A DNA stretch of 64,000 nt from Marinomonas algicola (lineage in GTDB: Bacteria; Pseudomonadota; Gammaproteobacteria; Pseudomonadales; Marinomonadaceae), in the NCBI RefSeq assembly GCF_014805825.1, contig NZ_CP061942.1:85272-149271 (forward strand). The letters run 5' to 3'. The notes below the pieces were generated by a model. That model did no database searches. It saw only the letters and a list, made by a program, of their open reading frames with translations, and was not told the DNA's origin. The translations under genes and the position numbers were made by a program. Positions 52,949 to 62,211 of this stretch are shown in pieces (the stretch's first letter is position 1; each line of letters opens with the position of its first letter).

Positions 52949-53253
52949 GCTAGCTGTCTCACAAGATCAACCATATCAGATGAACTCATGGAATCTGGGC
53001 AATGAATTTTGCACTGGCCGTATTCAATCACCACTTGAGAGGTAGAGGCCCCAGAAGTAAGATTGCTTGGTGGCGCGATGTGTAGACGGGTAAAGCCATA
53101 ATGTTCGTCAGCCACTTTTCGATGTTGATTTAATTTTATATTGAAGTATTTTGGATTGATGCTGCGCTGTTTGCAAAACTCCGTTTGAGTTAATTCAGAC
53201 AGCTCGAAGGCCTCAAATAATTCAGGCCAATTGTGCTTTCGATAGGTCGCCAT
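52945..53253 (-). CDS. tnpA: IS66 TnpA
   Basis: A 102-residue TnpA: MATYRKHNWPELFEAFELSE, LTQTEFCKQRSINPKYFNIK, a helix-turn-helix, with the usual end QCKIHCPDSMSSSDMVDLVR. AGGAG precedes the ATG. Unlike the other two TnpA copies in the window it has no internal stop. Confidence 0.85.
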   Translation of the reverse strand: MATYRKHNWPELFEAFELSELTQTEFCKQRSINPKYFNIKLNQHRKVADEHYGFTRLHIAPPSNLTSGASTSQVVIEYGQCKIHCPDSMSSSDMVDLVRQLA

Positions 53254-53341
53254 GACATGCTCCTTGAATAATAAGAGGCGAGAAGACTACGACTGAAGTC
53301 AGTCATAGATAGGTAGGGTTGGATGGGCGCTTACGGAACAG

Positions 53342-53560
53342 TTAACTGATAGCTGGAAATTTTTTATCTCTAAGGAGGTCGATAAATTTATAGCCAGAAC
53401 GCTCAGAAACGTCATTTAAATAATTAACACAACGTCCATCATCTGTTGGCGAAATTCAATTGTGGCCATACCAACTGGTATCTGGTGCTTTAGTTGCGCA
53501 ATCGGTCATTGTTATAACGACAAGACCTACTGAAATATATTTAAGGTTTTTTGACTTCAT
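53342..53560 (-). pseudogene. Small lipoprotein gene with in-frame TGA
   Basis: Frame from ATG 53560: KNLKYISVGLVVITMTDCAT has a lipobox-like TDC after a hydrophobic stretch; after WYGHN a TGA interrupts, then ISPTDDGRCVNYLNDVSERS and GYKFIDLLRDKKFPAIS to a TAA at 53342. The ATG sits exactly at the end of the MITE (53561), and the stop lies next to the IS66 target duplication. It was once directly upstream of the lipoprotein gene at 50626. Confidence 0.5.
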
Positions 53561-53667
53561 GAGACCTCTGCATAACTCGATAAATTGATTTTTCGTGTAA
53601 AAAACATCAATGAGATCAAAGGCCAGTTTTTCTATTTTTGTAAAAACAAGAGTTATGCTGAGGTCTC
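53561..53667. repeat. MITE with IS5-type ends
   Basis: 107 bp with terminal repeats GAGACCTCTGCATAACTC and GAGTTATGCTGAGGTCTC, the same ends as the IS5-family element at 58831-60026 (GAGACCTCAGCATAACTC). TTCAT occurs on both sides (53556-53560 and 53668-53672), a possible target duplication. No coding capacity; it could be moved by that IS transposase. Confidence 0.75.
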
Positions 53668-53817
53668 TTCATTAAGATTTTCTCAATTTAGTTTTAAAGA
53701 TAGGAATACACACAATATCATTGTGTAATAAAGCTAACTTAAAAGTAACATACACGTATTGCTATTAAGATATTTAGAGTATTAAATTAATACACTTAAT
53801 ACTCTAACATTTTTGTT

Positions 53818-54054
53818 TTGGAGCTATTTTTTAACGTGCTGACTAGAGCTGATAAAACGGAGAATGAATACCGTTTAAAGCTAAAAACTATCTACGTTAG
53901 GTATCTTCAAAGAGTGGACATAGATGGGTCGTTAGATAGTAGAGAAAAGGTTATTTCAGTTTTTTCAAAAATTGAATTGGCTCTAACAACTAATTCAGCA
54001 AAAAATATAGAGCAGTCCTTCGTTGGTATTGTCGAAATGAGAATATACAGCTAG
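53818..54054 (+). CDS. Possible small hypothetical protein
   Basis: A 78-codon frame with a TTG start: ELFFNVLTRADKTENEYRLK, IYVRYLQRVDIDGSLDSREK, VISVFSKIELALTTNSAKN. It looks like a helical protein with real amino-acid bias, but has no ATG and no good ribosome site. May be a remnant. No family recognised. Confidence 0.35.
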   Translation: MELFFNVLTRADKTENEYRLKLKTIYVRYLQRVDIDGSLDSREKVISVFSKIELALTTNSAKNIEQSFVGIVEMRIYS

Positions 54055-54280
54055 AAAAGGATGATATGAAGATTACGCTACCGGTAAGTAAAAATTTGAA
54101 AATGAAAACTTATCCAAAAGAATTGACACTTCGTGCTTTAAAGCTTCTTAAGTGTAGGTAGGCCAAAAGAATGTATAAAAAGATTCGTAGAGCTGCATCT
54201 GAAAATAGGTGTGTTGTAATGGTTTAATAATCCTAGAAGGTCCTATAGCCTATAATTAACCGACATATAGAAATCAAATC

Positions 54281-54601
54281 ATGACCATTAAAACCCGAAA
54301 AGAACGGCTGAATTACACGCCCAAACAAAAGTATGAATACGCGAGATTAATGGTCGAAGATCATTATTCTAATCAGAAAATTATAGATATCTCTGGTGCT
54401 AGCTCTACCGCTGTGGCACGTTGGAAAAAGCAGTATTTGGATGAACAGCGTGGTGAGTTCGTGCAAGATAAAGTGCCTTTAGATGCGGATAAACGACTGA
54501 TAGAAGAACTCAAAAAAGAATTGGCTGAATCAAGAGAAGACGTACGTTTGTTAAAAAAGGCAACCGCCTTGTTCATACGCGACAATCCAAATTTAAAGTG
54601 A
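54281..54601 (+). CDS. IS3-family transposase OrfA
   Basis: A 106-residue OrfA: LNYTPKQKYEYARLMVEDHY, SNQKIIDISGASSTAVARWK (helix-turn-helix) and a coiled coil DKRLIEELKKELAESREDVR, LLKKATALFIRDNPNLK. The stop TGA overlaps the GTG that opens orfB (GTGA). Intact. Confidence 0.88.
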   Translation: MTIKTRKERLNYTPKQKYEYARLMVEDHYSNQKIIDISGASSTAVARWKKQYLDEQRGEFVQDKVPLDADKRLIEELKKELAESREDVRLLKKATALFIRDNPNLK

Positions 54602-55404
54602 TTAGACAGTTGACCAAGGCTGAGCCTCAGATAACCATTCAAAGAGTGTGTCAGTTATTTGAACTGCCCGTGTCGAACTATTATTACACGCCTGTGATTC
54701 GACCAGAAGATGAGGTAATTAAGAAAAGAATAGCAAAGATATTTGACGATTCTTTTCAATCTTATGGAAAACGTCGACTGGCCTTTGAGTTAAAAAAAGA
54801 GTCGTTCGAAATTGGTGTGTTTAGAACCTCTAGGTTGATGAAAACATTGGGATTAGTCGCGAAAAGGCCGAAGAAACCGCATTACTATACAGCGAGTAAA
54901 GAGCAACCAACGACACCACACTTATTGAAAAGAGTGTTTAATCCGTCTGATCTGAATACTCGTTTGGTTGGTGATATCACCTATATACGTTCGCACCAAG
55001 GTTGGAGTTATTTAGCGACAGTTATGGATCTAGCGAATCGAGAAATAGTGGGTTACGCTCTATCGAAAACGCCTAATGCTGAGTTGGCCAAAAAAGCATT
55101 AACGAATGCTATTGCAAAACATCAACCGAACATTCGAGGGCTAATGTTTCATTCAGATCAAGGTGTGCAATACAACGCTAAGTTATTTAAAGAAACGCTC
55201 CACAATCATAAAATGATTCAAAGTATGAGTCGACGTGGGTGCTGTTGGGACAATGCGGTTCAAGAGCGTTTTTTCCGTAATTTGAAAACGAAATACTTGA
55301 ACGGTTTAAGCTTTATCAATCACCAATCAGTGGTAATCACTGTCGAGCGATATATTAGGTTTTACAACGACAAACGTCTGTTCAGAAGCGACAAGAATTA
55401 CTGA
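54598..55404 (+). CDS. IS3-family transposase OrfB
   Basis: A 268-residue integrase-like DDE transposase: IQRVCQLFELPVSNYYYTP, FQSYGKRRLAFELKKE, first Asp in TRLVGDITYIRSHQGWSYLA, second Asp in LMFHSDQGVQYNAKLF, Glu in CWDNAVQERFFRNLKTKYL. It starts at a GTG overlapping the orfA stop. The C-terminus FYNDKRLFRSDKNY deviates from the usual (YN.xRPHSALG), suggesting a small frameshift at about 55375; activity uncertain. Confidence 0.85.
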   Translation: MIRQLTKAEPQITIQRVCQLFELPVSNYYYTPVIRPEDEVIKKRIAKIFDDSFQSYGKRRLAFELKKESFEIGVFRTSRLMKTLGLVAKRPKKPHYYTASKEQPTTPHLLKRVFNPSDLNTRLVGDITYIRSHQGWSYLATVMDLANREIVGYALSKTPNAELAKKALTNAIAKHQPNIRGLMFHSDQGVQYNAKLFKETLHNHKMIQSMSRRGCCWDNAVQERFFRNLKTKYLNGLSFINHQSVVITVERYIRFYNDKRLFRSDKNY

Positions 55405-55432
55405 AAGTGGCTTAAGAGTCCTACAGGATTAC

Positions 55433-56428
55433 TTGACCATTACATGTACTGCAAACTCATAGCAAGAAAGGCCTAAGTAAAACTCTATTACAGTTAAAGG
55501 TGAATCCTGGGGGAGTTAAAGCAGTGTACAGGGGCGCTTTCAATAGCAGTCCCCTGAAAGAGGTTTATCATCAATATTCTGTAGAGCCATTTTTGGTAAT
55601 ATGAAGTAGTCTTCGATGAAGAACTTTGCCTGATCGAACTTTTCAAAATTTCCCATTTATCTGTATGAAATCTACATTGATCATGTTGTTGTACGCCGAC
55701 ATTAATGTTTGATAATTCACAGTAAAGCATGATGTTTCGCATTTTAGTTGTCCTCTATTTTTAGAGGAAATTATAGATAATAGGGCTCCAATTTACGCTA
55801 ATTTAGTATCAATCTTTAATGTCGGTAGACAGTTGCTCTAGTCATTCCCTTTAGATAGACAATGACCTTTTATGATTTTCTTTCTTCTCAACTTCATTTT
55901 TGACATCTTAAAAATGATCTTTGTAGTGAATAGTCTAATCGCAGTGTGATTTTAAGAGGAAGGAATGCTCTGTAAAGATTTATTCCTTGTTCAGCTTTTG
56001 GTGCAGCTCTGAGTTCTATATAAGGTTCGTTGACTTGCTATTCGTGTTTTATTATCTGTTTTGAATGCATGGATTATGGGTGCAGCTATATTTCAATGTA
56101 TGCACATGGAGTTATGGTTTGCGTGTTGAAAATAGGTTCTTCGTATGAAGTTATTCTAGTGCCCAAACTGAAAGAGCAATATTGAGAGGTAAAAGATAGT
56201 GATTGATTATTTCGTGTGGCACAAATCTGTCATTTTTTTAGAATTTAAAATCTAATGGTTGATAACTGCCATTTATATAATGGTTTAGTGTTCGTTGTTA
56301 TTAACAAACGATAGGTAAACATAATCAAAAAAATGCCACATGTAGATGGTATTTAAAATACCATTTAATTTTTCAAACTAAATTTCAGTTATTTAAATAA
56401 TACAATTTTATAATTTATTAATCAATGA
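55433..56428. other. About 1 kb without a recognisable gene
   Basis: AT-rich with short broken frames only. A perfect palindrome ATGGTATTT-A-AAATACCAT lies at 56346-56364, and CGTTGTTATTAACAAACG near 56294 is another near-palindrome; both could be operators of a lost regulator. No RNA gene was noticed. Confidence 0.4.
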
Positions 56429-56608
56429 AAAATCAACATACCTGAATTCAGGTTTTTAAAAGATGGTGATTTTTCTAACTTATCAATTAAGAAGTTTTCA
56501 GAAATTATTGGAATGTTTCCAGGCATTGTAATTGCTAGGCTACAGCATGATAAAAAATTTCCACATACGATTCATCAGCACAGAATAAGATATAAGTGGA
56601 CATCATAG
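56429..56608 (+). pseudogene. ImmA/IrrE-type peptidase, C-terminal fragment
   Basis: Open frame without a start: FSEIIGMFPGIVIARLQHDK then RIRYKWTS and TAG. The string (I/A)PGIV(V/I)xRLQHD and a terminal RY.W are the typical end of ImmA/IrrE metallopeptidase proteins linked to HigA-like antitoxins. The HExxH part is absent, so it is a relic. Confidence 0.6.
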
Positions 56609-56615
56609 AGCTCTA

Positions 56616-56688
56616 ATCGGGTAGTCGGAGGTTTCTAACCTCCAGCACCCACAACACTCTGCATGCGGCTCCGCACAGGGCTTTTCAC
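56616..56688 (-). ncRNA. Group II intron 3' end remnant (domains V/VI)
   Basis: On the minus strand: AAGCCCTGTGCGGAGCCGCA followed by TGCAGAGTG (a domain-V-like hairpin), then GGAGGTTAGAAACCTCC (hairpin with the shape of domain VI) and CTACCCGATTAG, as at the end of many bacterial group II introns. No maturase gene is attached, so it is a leftover. Confidence 0.5.
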
Positions 56689-57334
56689 TTAGGATGGTGA
56701 AGCGAGACCCAACCATCACGCAGCAAATAAAGACATTGTGATGTTATTGATGTCTTGTATTTTTAGGTTTTTTATGGTGTCGTTAATATTCACCTTATAC
56801 CTCATATAGAATTAGTTCGTGAGGTAATGATATTTTAGATTGTGCCCTCCTCTACGCTTAACCACCTCCCCTTAATAATCAAAACCATGGGATAAAGGTG
56901 AAACCTGTCTGAGGTAATTAGAGTAGGTACAGTTTGTGTTGTTGGTATTTTTCTGGGTATACGTTTTAATATTTAATGATTTACCTATCGCTCTCATAGA
57001 AATATTTAAAACATTGGCGATAGACTCATTTTTAACACGCGACATGTGTCGCACGTCATTTGGCTGAGGAATCTAGGGGCCGATTATTAACCGCGACAGG
57101 TCATCGGTGCCATATCCAGCAACAGCACCTTGAAGCTTAATCTCAACAATTAGCCAAGAAGGTAAACAAGGAGCATAGCCACGACTGAGCATTAACGTGA
57201 CAAACGTAGCTTAGATGTTGGCCTCAAATCTTGCCCCTCCACTGACAATTGAAAATGGGTTACTAAGTTCTTTTAATTTTGTCGCTTCAGTTATGGGTTG
57301 TGTCGCAAAATTTCAATTTAACCTAAAAACACTA
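56689..57334. other. Region of unrecognised remnants
   Basis: No confident gene. Minus-strand open stretches exist: 56872-57054 (RVKNESIANVLNISMRAIGK, HTH-like) and about 57075-57212 (MLSRGYAPCLPSWLIVEIKL, QGAVAGYGTDDLSRLIIGP). Their residue content looks protein-like but I do not recognise either; they may be decayed transposase or regulator pieces. Confidence 0.35.
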
Positions 57335-58186
57335 GGGGCTGTTGATCTTTGCTTGAGTTTTGTACTTAAGTGGCAATCTCGTATAATTCACTTCGCCAAA
57401 AACAAATAAAACGAGACTGCCATGCTCCGATTAATGCTCACAGATGAGCAATGGTCGAAACTAAAAGTGATATTGCTTGAAGATAGAGTTTATAACAAGC
57501 TTGAACATAGAAAAACATTCGAAGGAATACTTTACCGATTACGTATAGGCTGCCCTTGGCGTGACTTGCCAGAATATTTTGGTTTGTGGAATACGGTTTA
57601 TCGCCGATTTCTGCTTTGGTCAAGAAAAGGCATATTAATGAGACTATTCAAATCGTTAGCGCAAAATATCGATACCGAATAGGAGTTTATAGATGGAAGC
57701 TACGTTAAAGCACATCAACATAGTACTGGCGCAGCTTCAGATAGTGACCAAGCTATTACATTAAGTCGAGGCGGTAATACCAGTAAAATTCATTTGGCTG
57801 TTGATAGTTATGGATTACCTATCGAATTTATCATTACTGGTGGCGATGTTCATGATAGTAAAGTGGCTAATGAACTGATTGAATTACTGCCCAAAAGTGA
57901 CTTTATTGTTGCTGACAAGGGCTATGACAGTGAAGCGATTAGGGAGAAGGTGCGTCAACAAAACTCATGTCCCGTCATACCTAGAAAGCAAAATTCTAAA
58001 GTGGGAAACGATGATATTGATTGGTGTTTGTATCAATACAGGCATTTAGTGGAGAATGCTTTTGCACGGTTAAAACACTTTCGAGCAATAGCAACACGAT
58101 ACGACAAATTAAAATCACAATTTGAAAACATGTTGGCATTAGCTTGCGCCATAATTTGGCTGCCAATGCGAAAGATCAACAGCCCC
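57335..58186 (+). mobile_element. IS5-family (IS427 group) insertion sequence
   Basis: Inverted repeats GGGGCTGTTGATCTTT at 57335 and its complement ending 58186, with CTA/TAG trinucleotides at the outer edges, typical of the IS427 group that targets TNA. The element is 852 bp. It inserted into, or next to, the decayed IS5-family copy that resumes at 58187. Confidence 0.88.
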
Positions 58187-58189
58187 TAG
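57422..58189 (+). pseudogene. IS427-group transposase with in-frame TAG
   Basis: One frame of 255 codons split by a TAG at 57680-57682. Part 1: LTDEQWSKLKVILLEDRVYN, FEGILYRLRIGCPWRDLPEY, FGLWNTVYRRF. Part 2 continues without shift: EFIDGSYVKAHQHS (first Asp), SDFIVADKGYDSEAIRE (second Asp), RHLVENAFARLKHFRAIATR (Glu). In this IS group two reading frames are normally joined by frameshifting; here they are in the same frame with a stop between, so either a nonsense mutation or read-through. Confidence 0.85.
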
Positions 58190-58816
58190 CCTCTAAAAAC
58201 ATCATTATGACATAGGTAGAATAAACATCACTGATGCAACCCCTGTTGAGGCTTCACAATCAGGTTCTGGTAAGGGTAAAGATGACCTACCCAAGAAAGA
58301 TCCAGAAGCCGGTTGGCATGTAAAAAACGACAGCCGAGGAAGACAGAAATCCACGTATGGCTATTCTGTGCACACAGGTGTAGATGAAAATGGTTTTATT
58401 CATAGCCAATGTGTTACTACTGATAATGTTCATGATAGCCAAGAACGAGATTCATTGATACTTGAAGATGAAGCGAAACTTTATGCCGAGATAGCAGCTA
58501 CTAGAGCAGGTGGAGAGCCTCCATTTGCAACGTACAAAACACATTATGGACTAACCCGTACTCGATTTATTGGGCTTGCTAAAAGAGAGACTTTTTTGGA
58601 TTAGCAGCAATGGCAGCAAATATAAGAAAAGGCGCTAGATTTTTAATGCTGTATGGTTTTTCAAAAATGGAAACCACAGGATAAATGCCTCTAATGTGGG
58701 AAAGACTATGAGTTTACAAGCGGTATAGACGAAAAAAGCCAAAATTTTCGAGAGTTTGACCTGATTTTTTTACCAAACTTGAGTTTATCTAAAAAAGTTG
58801 GATTTATACTGAAGCC
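58187..58816 (+). pseudogene. Decayed copy of the IS5-family element found at 58831
   Basis: Matches the second half of 58831-60026 closely: SGSGKGKD-LPKKDPEAGWHV, STYGYSVHTGVDENGFIHSQ, but lacks the block from YADAAYSSKE to LRN (internal deletion) and has a frameshift after GLAKRETF. The right end (TTATACTGAAGCCTC) is a degraded terminal repeat. The first half is missing, replaced by the IS427-group element. Confidence 0.88.
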
Positions 58817-58830
58817 TCAAATAATAAATA

Positions 58831-60026
58831 GAGACCTCAGCATAACTCGATCATAAATGTCTAAACTTTGATAACATAAGATATGCAAAATTCATTTACG
58901 ACACAGCCCGAGCTTTTCGTGACGGCTTCAGATCTAGATAGCCCTATCCTTAACAGTCTTGATGATACTGAGGCATTACTTGATTGGTCTGAAATTGAGA
59001 ACGTATTATCCTCAATTTACTCTGCCAATACAGGTCGACCTAGCTATCCTTTACTGACCTTATTCAGAAGCTTATTACTCGGAATCTGGTATAAGCTATC
59101 TGATGTTGAATTGGCGAACTGCTTATACAGAGACCTGTTGTTTCGTAAATTCTGTCATCTTGAGTTAACGGGTAATGTACCTGAAGCCTCAACGCTGGGA
59201 CGATTTCGTAATAAACTGGTTGAGCTGAACCTATGGGATTCTTTATTGGAAGAGATTAACAGTCAATTAGCCTCTCAAAACATTATTATGACGCAAGGTA
59301 GAATAAACATCATAGATGCAACCCCAATTGAGGCTTCACAATCGGGCTCTGGTAAGGGTAAAGATGGTCAGCCGAAGAAAGACCCAGAAGCCGGTTGGCA
59401 TGTAAAAAACGACAGTCGAGGCAGGCAGAAATCCACCTATGGTTATTCTGTACATACTGGCGTAGATGAAGATGGTTTTATCCATAGCCAATGCGTCACT
59501 GCAGGTAATGTTCATGATAGCCAAGAAAGAGATTCATTGATTCTTGGAGATGAAGCGAAGCTTTATGCGGATGCCGCTTATAGTTCTAAAGAGACGAGAG
59601 ACACATTAGAAGAACTGGGTATCGAAGATCAAGTTCAGCGAAAAGGATATCGAAACAACCCGCTGAGTGAGCAGGATAAACTTCGTAACGCCGAGATAGC
59701 AGTCACTAGAGCAGGTGGAGAGCGTCCATTTGCAACGTACAAAACACATTATGGACTAACCCGTACTCGCTTTATGGGACTTGCTAAAAATGAGACTTTT
59801 TTTGGATTAGCCGCAATGGCAGCAAACATAAGAAAAGGCGCTAGATTTTTAATGTTGTATGGTTTGCCAGAAATGGAAACCACAGGATAAATGCCTCTAA
59901 TGTGGGAAAGACTATGAATTTAAAGGCGGTATAGACGAAAAAAGCCAACGTTTTCGAGATTTTAACCTGACTTTTTTACAAAACTGGAGCTAATCGAAAA
60001 AAGTTAGGACTTATGCTGAGGTCTCT
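58831..60026 (+). mobile_element. IS5-family insertion sequence, intact
   Basis: 1196 bp with terminal repeats GAGACCTCAGCATAACTC (left) and GAGACCTCAGCATAAGTCCT (right, reverse complement). One intact transposase. It inserted into an IS6-family transposase gene, which resumes at 60027. Its ends match the MITE at 53561-53667. Confidence 0.9.
58883..59890 (+). CDS. IS5-family transposase
   Basis: A 335-residue transposase. DUF772 region YSANTGRPSYPLLTLFRSLL, LGRFRNKLVELNLWDSLL; DDE core with Asp in INIIDATPIEASQSGSGKGK, the conserved STYGYSVHTGVDEDGFIHSQ, Asp in KLYADAAYSSKETRD, and Glu in RPFATYKTHYGLTRTRF surroundings (REGGERPFA-type). Ends GARFLMLYGLPEMETTG. No break seen, so likely active and able to move the related MITE. 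Confidence 0.9.
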   Translation: MQNSFTTQPELFVTASDLDSPILNSLDDTEALLDWSEIENVLSSIYSANTGRPSYPLLTLFRSLLLGIWYKLSDVELANCLYRDLLFRKFCHLELTGNVPEASTLGRFRNKLVELNLWDSLLEEINSQLASQNIIMTQGRINIIDATPIEASQSGSGKGKDGQPKKDPEAGWHVKNDSRGRQKSTYGYSVHTGVDEDGFIHSQCVTAGNVHDSQERDSLILGDEAKLYADAAYSSKETRDTLEELGIEDQVQRKGYRNNPLSEQDKLRNAEIAVTRAGGERPFATYKTHYGLTRTRFMGLAKNETFFGLAAMAANIRKGARFLMLYGLPEMETTG

Positions 60027-60472
60027 AATTGTCTAATAGCATCGCCGTATGCAGGGGCCTTATCTGTATTGATTGTCGGCGGTTTTTCTCACTCTTTCAA
60101 ACCCCTTAAAGCCTTACCTAAGAAGCGCTTCGTCGCTTTAGTATTACGACGGGATGACAAATAAAAGTTTACGGTTCGGCCGCGTTTATCAATCGCTCTA
60201 TATAAATAGACCCACTTTCCTTTGACCTTGACGTAAGTTTCGTCAACTTGCCAGCTCACGCTTGACCTAGGTCGCCAATACCACTTCAACCTCGCTTCTA
60301 TTTCAGGTGCATAGAGCTAAACCCAGTGATAAATAGTGGTGTGATCAACTTCAACTCCTCGTTCACAGAGCATTTCTTCGAGTTCTCGATAACTAATACC
60401 GTATTTACAGTAGCATCGCACAGCCCAAATAATAATGTCATACTGAAAGTGACGATTTTTAAAGAGATTCAC
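60027..60472 (-). pseudogene. IS6-family transposase, two stops and truncated
   Basis: Starts GTG 60472: FKNRHFQYDIIIWAVRCYCK, YGISYRELEEMLCERGVEVD, then a TAG at 60319-60317, DETYVKVKGKWVYLYRAIDK, NFYLSSRRNTKATKRFLGKA, a TGA after RGLKE, and NTDKAPAYGDAIRQL up to the IS5 insertion at 60027. Compared with IS26 (240 residues) the last third is missing. The catalytic Asp of DETYVK and of NTDKAPAYG are present; the Glu is lost. Confidence 0.85.
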
Positions 60473-60510
60473 AGAAGGTACCTATCAAACTATGGAACAC
60501 TATATTGAGT

Positions 60511-60532
60511 GGATCTTATTTGCAACGGAGCC
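60511..60532 (-). repeat. IS6-type terminal inverted repeat
   Basis: Minus-strand GGCTCCGTTGCAAATAAGAT, the IS6/IS26-like terminus (GGCACTGTTGCAAA in IS26), 39 bases before the transposase start. It marks the left end of the IS6 remnant. Beyond it is the origin region. Confidence 0.75.
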
Positions 60533-60672
60533 AGAATAACATCTATGCCGTGCTTCTATTTAGGAGACCGGGGGCGTTTTGTATCTTGTTTCATTATGTT
60601 TATATACCTGTTTATTTTGTTTATACTTGTTTAGAGATTATTTAAACCTCTAAAATCAATGGTTTGCATTGC
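60533..60672. other. Gap between IS6 remnant and origin
   Basis: A minus-strand start ATG near 60594 reads MKQDTKRPRSPK and stops at once, possibly the first codons of a plasmid gene cut off by the IS6 element. Nothing else is seen. It leads into the iteron array. Confidence 0.3.
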
Positions 60673-60787
60673 TTATCGTGACAGTTTTGCGTTTTATCGT
60701 GACACAATTGTAACTTATCGTGACAGTTTTTTTTTTAGCGTGACACATTGTATTGCTAAGGTGACATATCCAACCGGTATCGTGACG
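60673..60787 (+). repeat. Six iterons with 20-21 bp period
   Basis: TTATCGTGACA occurs at 60673, 60694, 60715, 60735 (TTAGCGTGACA), 60756 (CTAAGGTGACA) and 60777 (GTATCGTGACG), all in the same direction, so each copy faces the same side of the helix. These are classical Rep-binding iterons of a Rep_3-type origin. The stretch 60788-60957 after it has no gene. Confidence 0.85.
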
Positions 60788-60957
60788 CTTCCCTTCGTTT
60801 TTAAAGCTCGATTGGTTCGATTTAGCGAATGTTTACCTAGCCTCGTTCTTTTATTGTGACCTATGTTGATTAGAGGGTATTTTTACGAGCATATGGTGAA
60901 GTGCTCTGTCCTTGTCTGATAGATTTTCGATTCTTACATAGTTTTAAATTGTATTTT

Positions 60958-62150
60958 TGTCACGATGCGTGGTGTTAGCTACTTACCTGTGATACCCCGC
61001 TACTCGTTAAGGGCCCTGAGTTGCTCTTCTGTCACGATGTGATGCGTTAGCCTGCTTGAGTGTGACAATTCGCTACTCGCTAATAGAGTGCTATGTTGCT
61101 TTTCTGTCACGATGTAGGGTGCTAATCATTTGTCCGTGACAAATTCGCTACCCGTTAAGAGCCTTATGTTGCTCTTCTGTCACGGTGCAGTGTGTTAGCT
61201 ATTTACCTGTGAGAAATCCGCTACTCGTTAAGAGCCCTACGTTGCCTTTTTGTCACGATGTAGGGTGCTAATCATTTGTCCGTGACAAATTCGCTACCCG
61301 TTAAGAGCCTTATGTTGCTCTTCTGTCACGATGCAGTGTGTTAGCTATTTACCTGTGAGAAATCCGCTACTCGTTAAGAGCCCTACTTTGCCTTTCTGTC
61401 ACGATGTAGGGTGCTAATCATTTGTCCGTGACAAATTCGCTACCCGTTAAGAGCCTTATGTTGCTCTTCTGTCACGATGCAGTGTGTTAGCTATTTACCT
61501 GTGAGAAATCCGCTACTCGTTAAGAGCCCTACGTTGCCTCTCTGTCACGATGTAGGGTGTTAATCATTTTTCCGTGACAAATCCGCTACTCGTTAAGAGC
61601 CCTACGTTGCCTTTCTGTCACGATGTAGGGTGCTAATCATTTGTCCGTGACAAATTCGCTACCCGTTAAGAGCCCTACGTTGCCTCTCTGTCACGATGTA
61701 GGGTGTTAATCATTTTTCCGTGACAAATCCGCTACTCGTTAAGAGCCCTACGTTGCCTTTCTGTCACGATGTAGGGTGCTAATCATTTGTCCGTGACAAA
61801 TTCGCTACCCGTTAAGAGCCTTATGTTGCTCTTCTGTCACGATGCGGTGCGTTAGCCAGCTTGAGCGTGACAGATTCGCTACTCATTAAGAGTCCTATGT
61901 TCACCATATGTTGCATTGATTAGATTGTGAGTGACAGATTAGCAACCACAATGAGTCTATTTTGCTTTTTTGTCACGATGTAGTGTGTAAACACAGCTTC
62001 TGCGTGACAGATCCGCGTTCGCGGTGAACTTATGTTTGTTTTTTTGTCATGATTATTTTGTCTTCATACTTCATTGAAGAATCAGTGAAATTATTCTCGT
62101 GACAAAAATGACACTAAAAAAATATTTTTGTTGCCTTTTTGTCACGATGC
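60958..62150. repeat. 73-bp tandem repeat array in the replication origin
   Basis: TGTCACGATG starts at 60958, 61030, 61105, 61178 (one mismatch), then every 73 bases: 61251, 61324, 61397, 61470, 61543, 61616, 61689, 61762, 61835, with decayed copies at 61971 and 62140. Most units also carry an inverted CGTGACA about 23 bases later and CGCTAC(C/T)CGTTAAGAGCC. Two unit types alternate, giving a 146-bp higher-order repeat. The core word is the reverse complement of the iteron CGTGACA, so it should also bind the initiator; the array may set copy number through handcuffing. It ends just before rep. Confidence 0.85.
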
Positions 62151-62211
62151 GTTATCTTGCTTAGAGATATGGTGATAGTGCCTATCTGAAAAAATGTGCA
62201 GTGGATTTACA

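Larger units (their letters stand above)
51036..53342 (-). mobile_element. IS66-family insertion sequence with 8-bp target duplication
   Basis: The element proper is 51044-53334, with GTAAGCGCC at one end and GTAAGCGCCC at the other (reverse complement). It is flanked by the exact 8-bp duplication GGAACAGT (51036-51043 and 53335-53342), proving a simple insertion. Genes tnpA, tnpB and a frameshifted tnpC lie on the minus strand. The insertion split a region containing two small lipoprotein genes. Confidence 0.92.
54226..55432 (+). mobile_element. IS3-family insertion sequence
   Basis: orfA and orfB in the usual overlap. Approximate ends: AATAATCCTAGAAGGTCCTA near 54226 and, at the other side, a reverse complement TAATCCTGTAGGACTCTTAA ending near 55432. 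The repeats are imperfect and the exact limits are uncertain. Different from the IS3 element at 811. Confidence 0.7.

Noticed and set aside
55494..55742. Minus-strand 82-codon frame
   Set aside because: No ribosome site, no recognisable motif, in a stretch of broken sequence beside an IS3 end.
56872..57054. Minus-strand 60-codon frame with a helix-turn-helix-like part
   Set aside because: Second half is low-complexity Asn/Thr; possibly a relic but no family can be named. Mentioned only under the regional entry.
60958..61907. Regularly spaced repeats that could suggest CRISPR
   Set aside because: The whole 73-bp unit is repeated, spacers are not unique, there are no cas genes, and an initiator gene follows; it is an origin repeat array.
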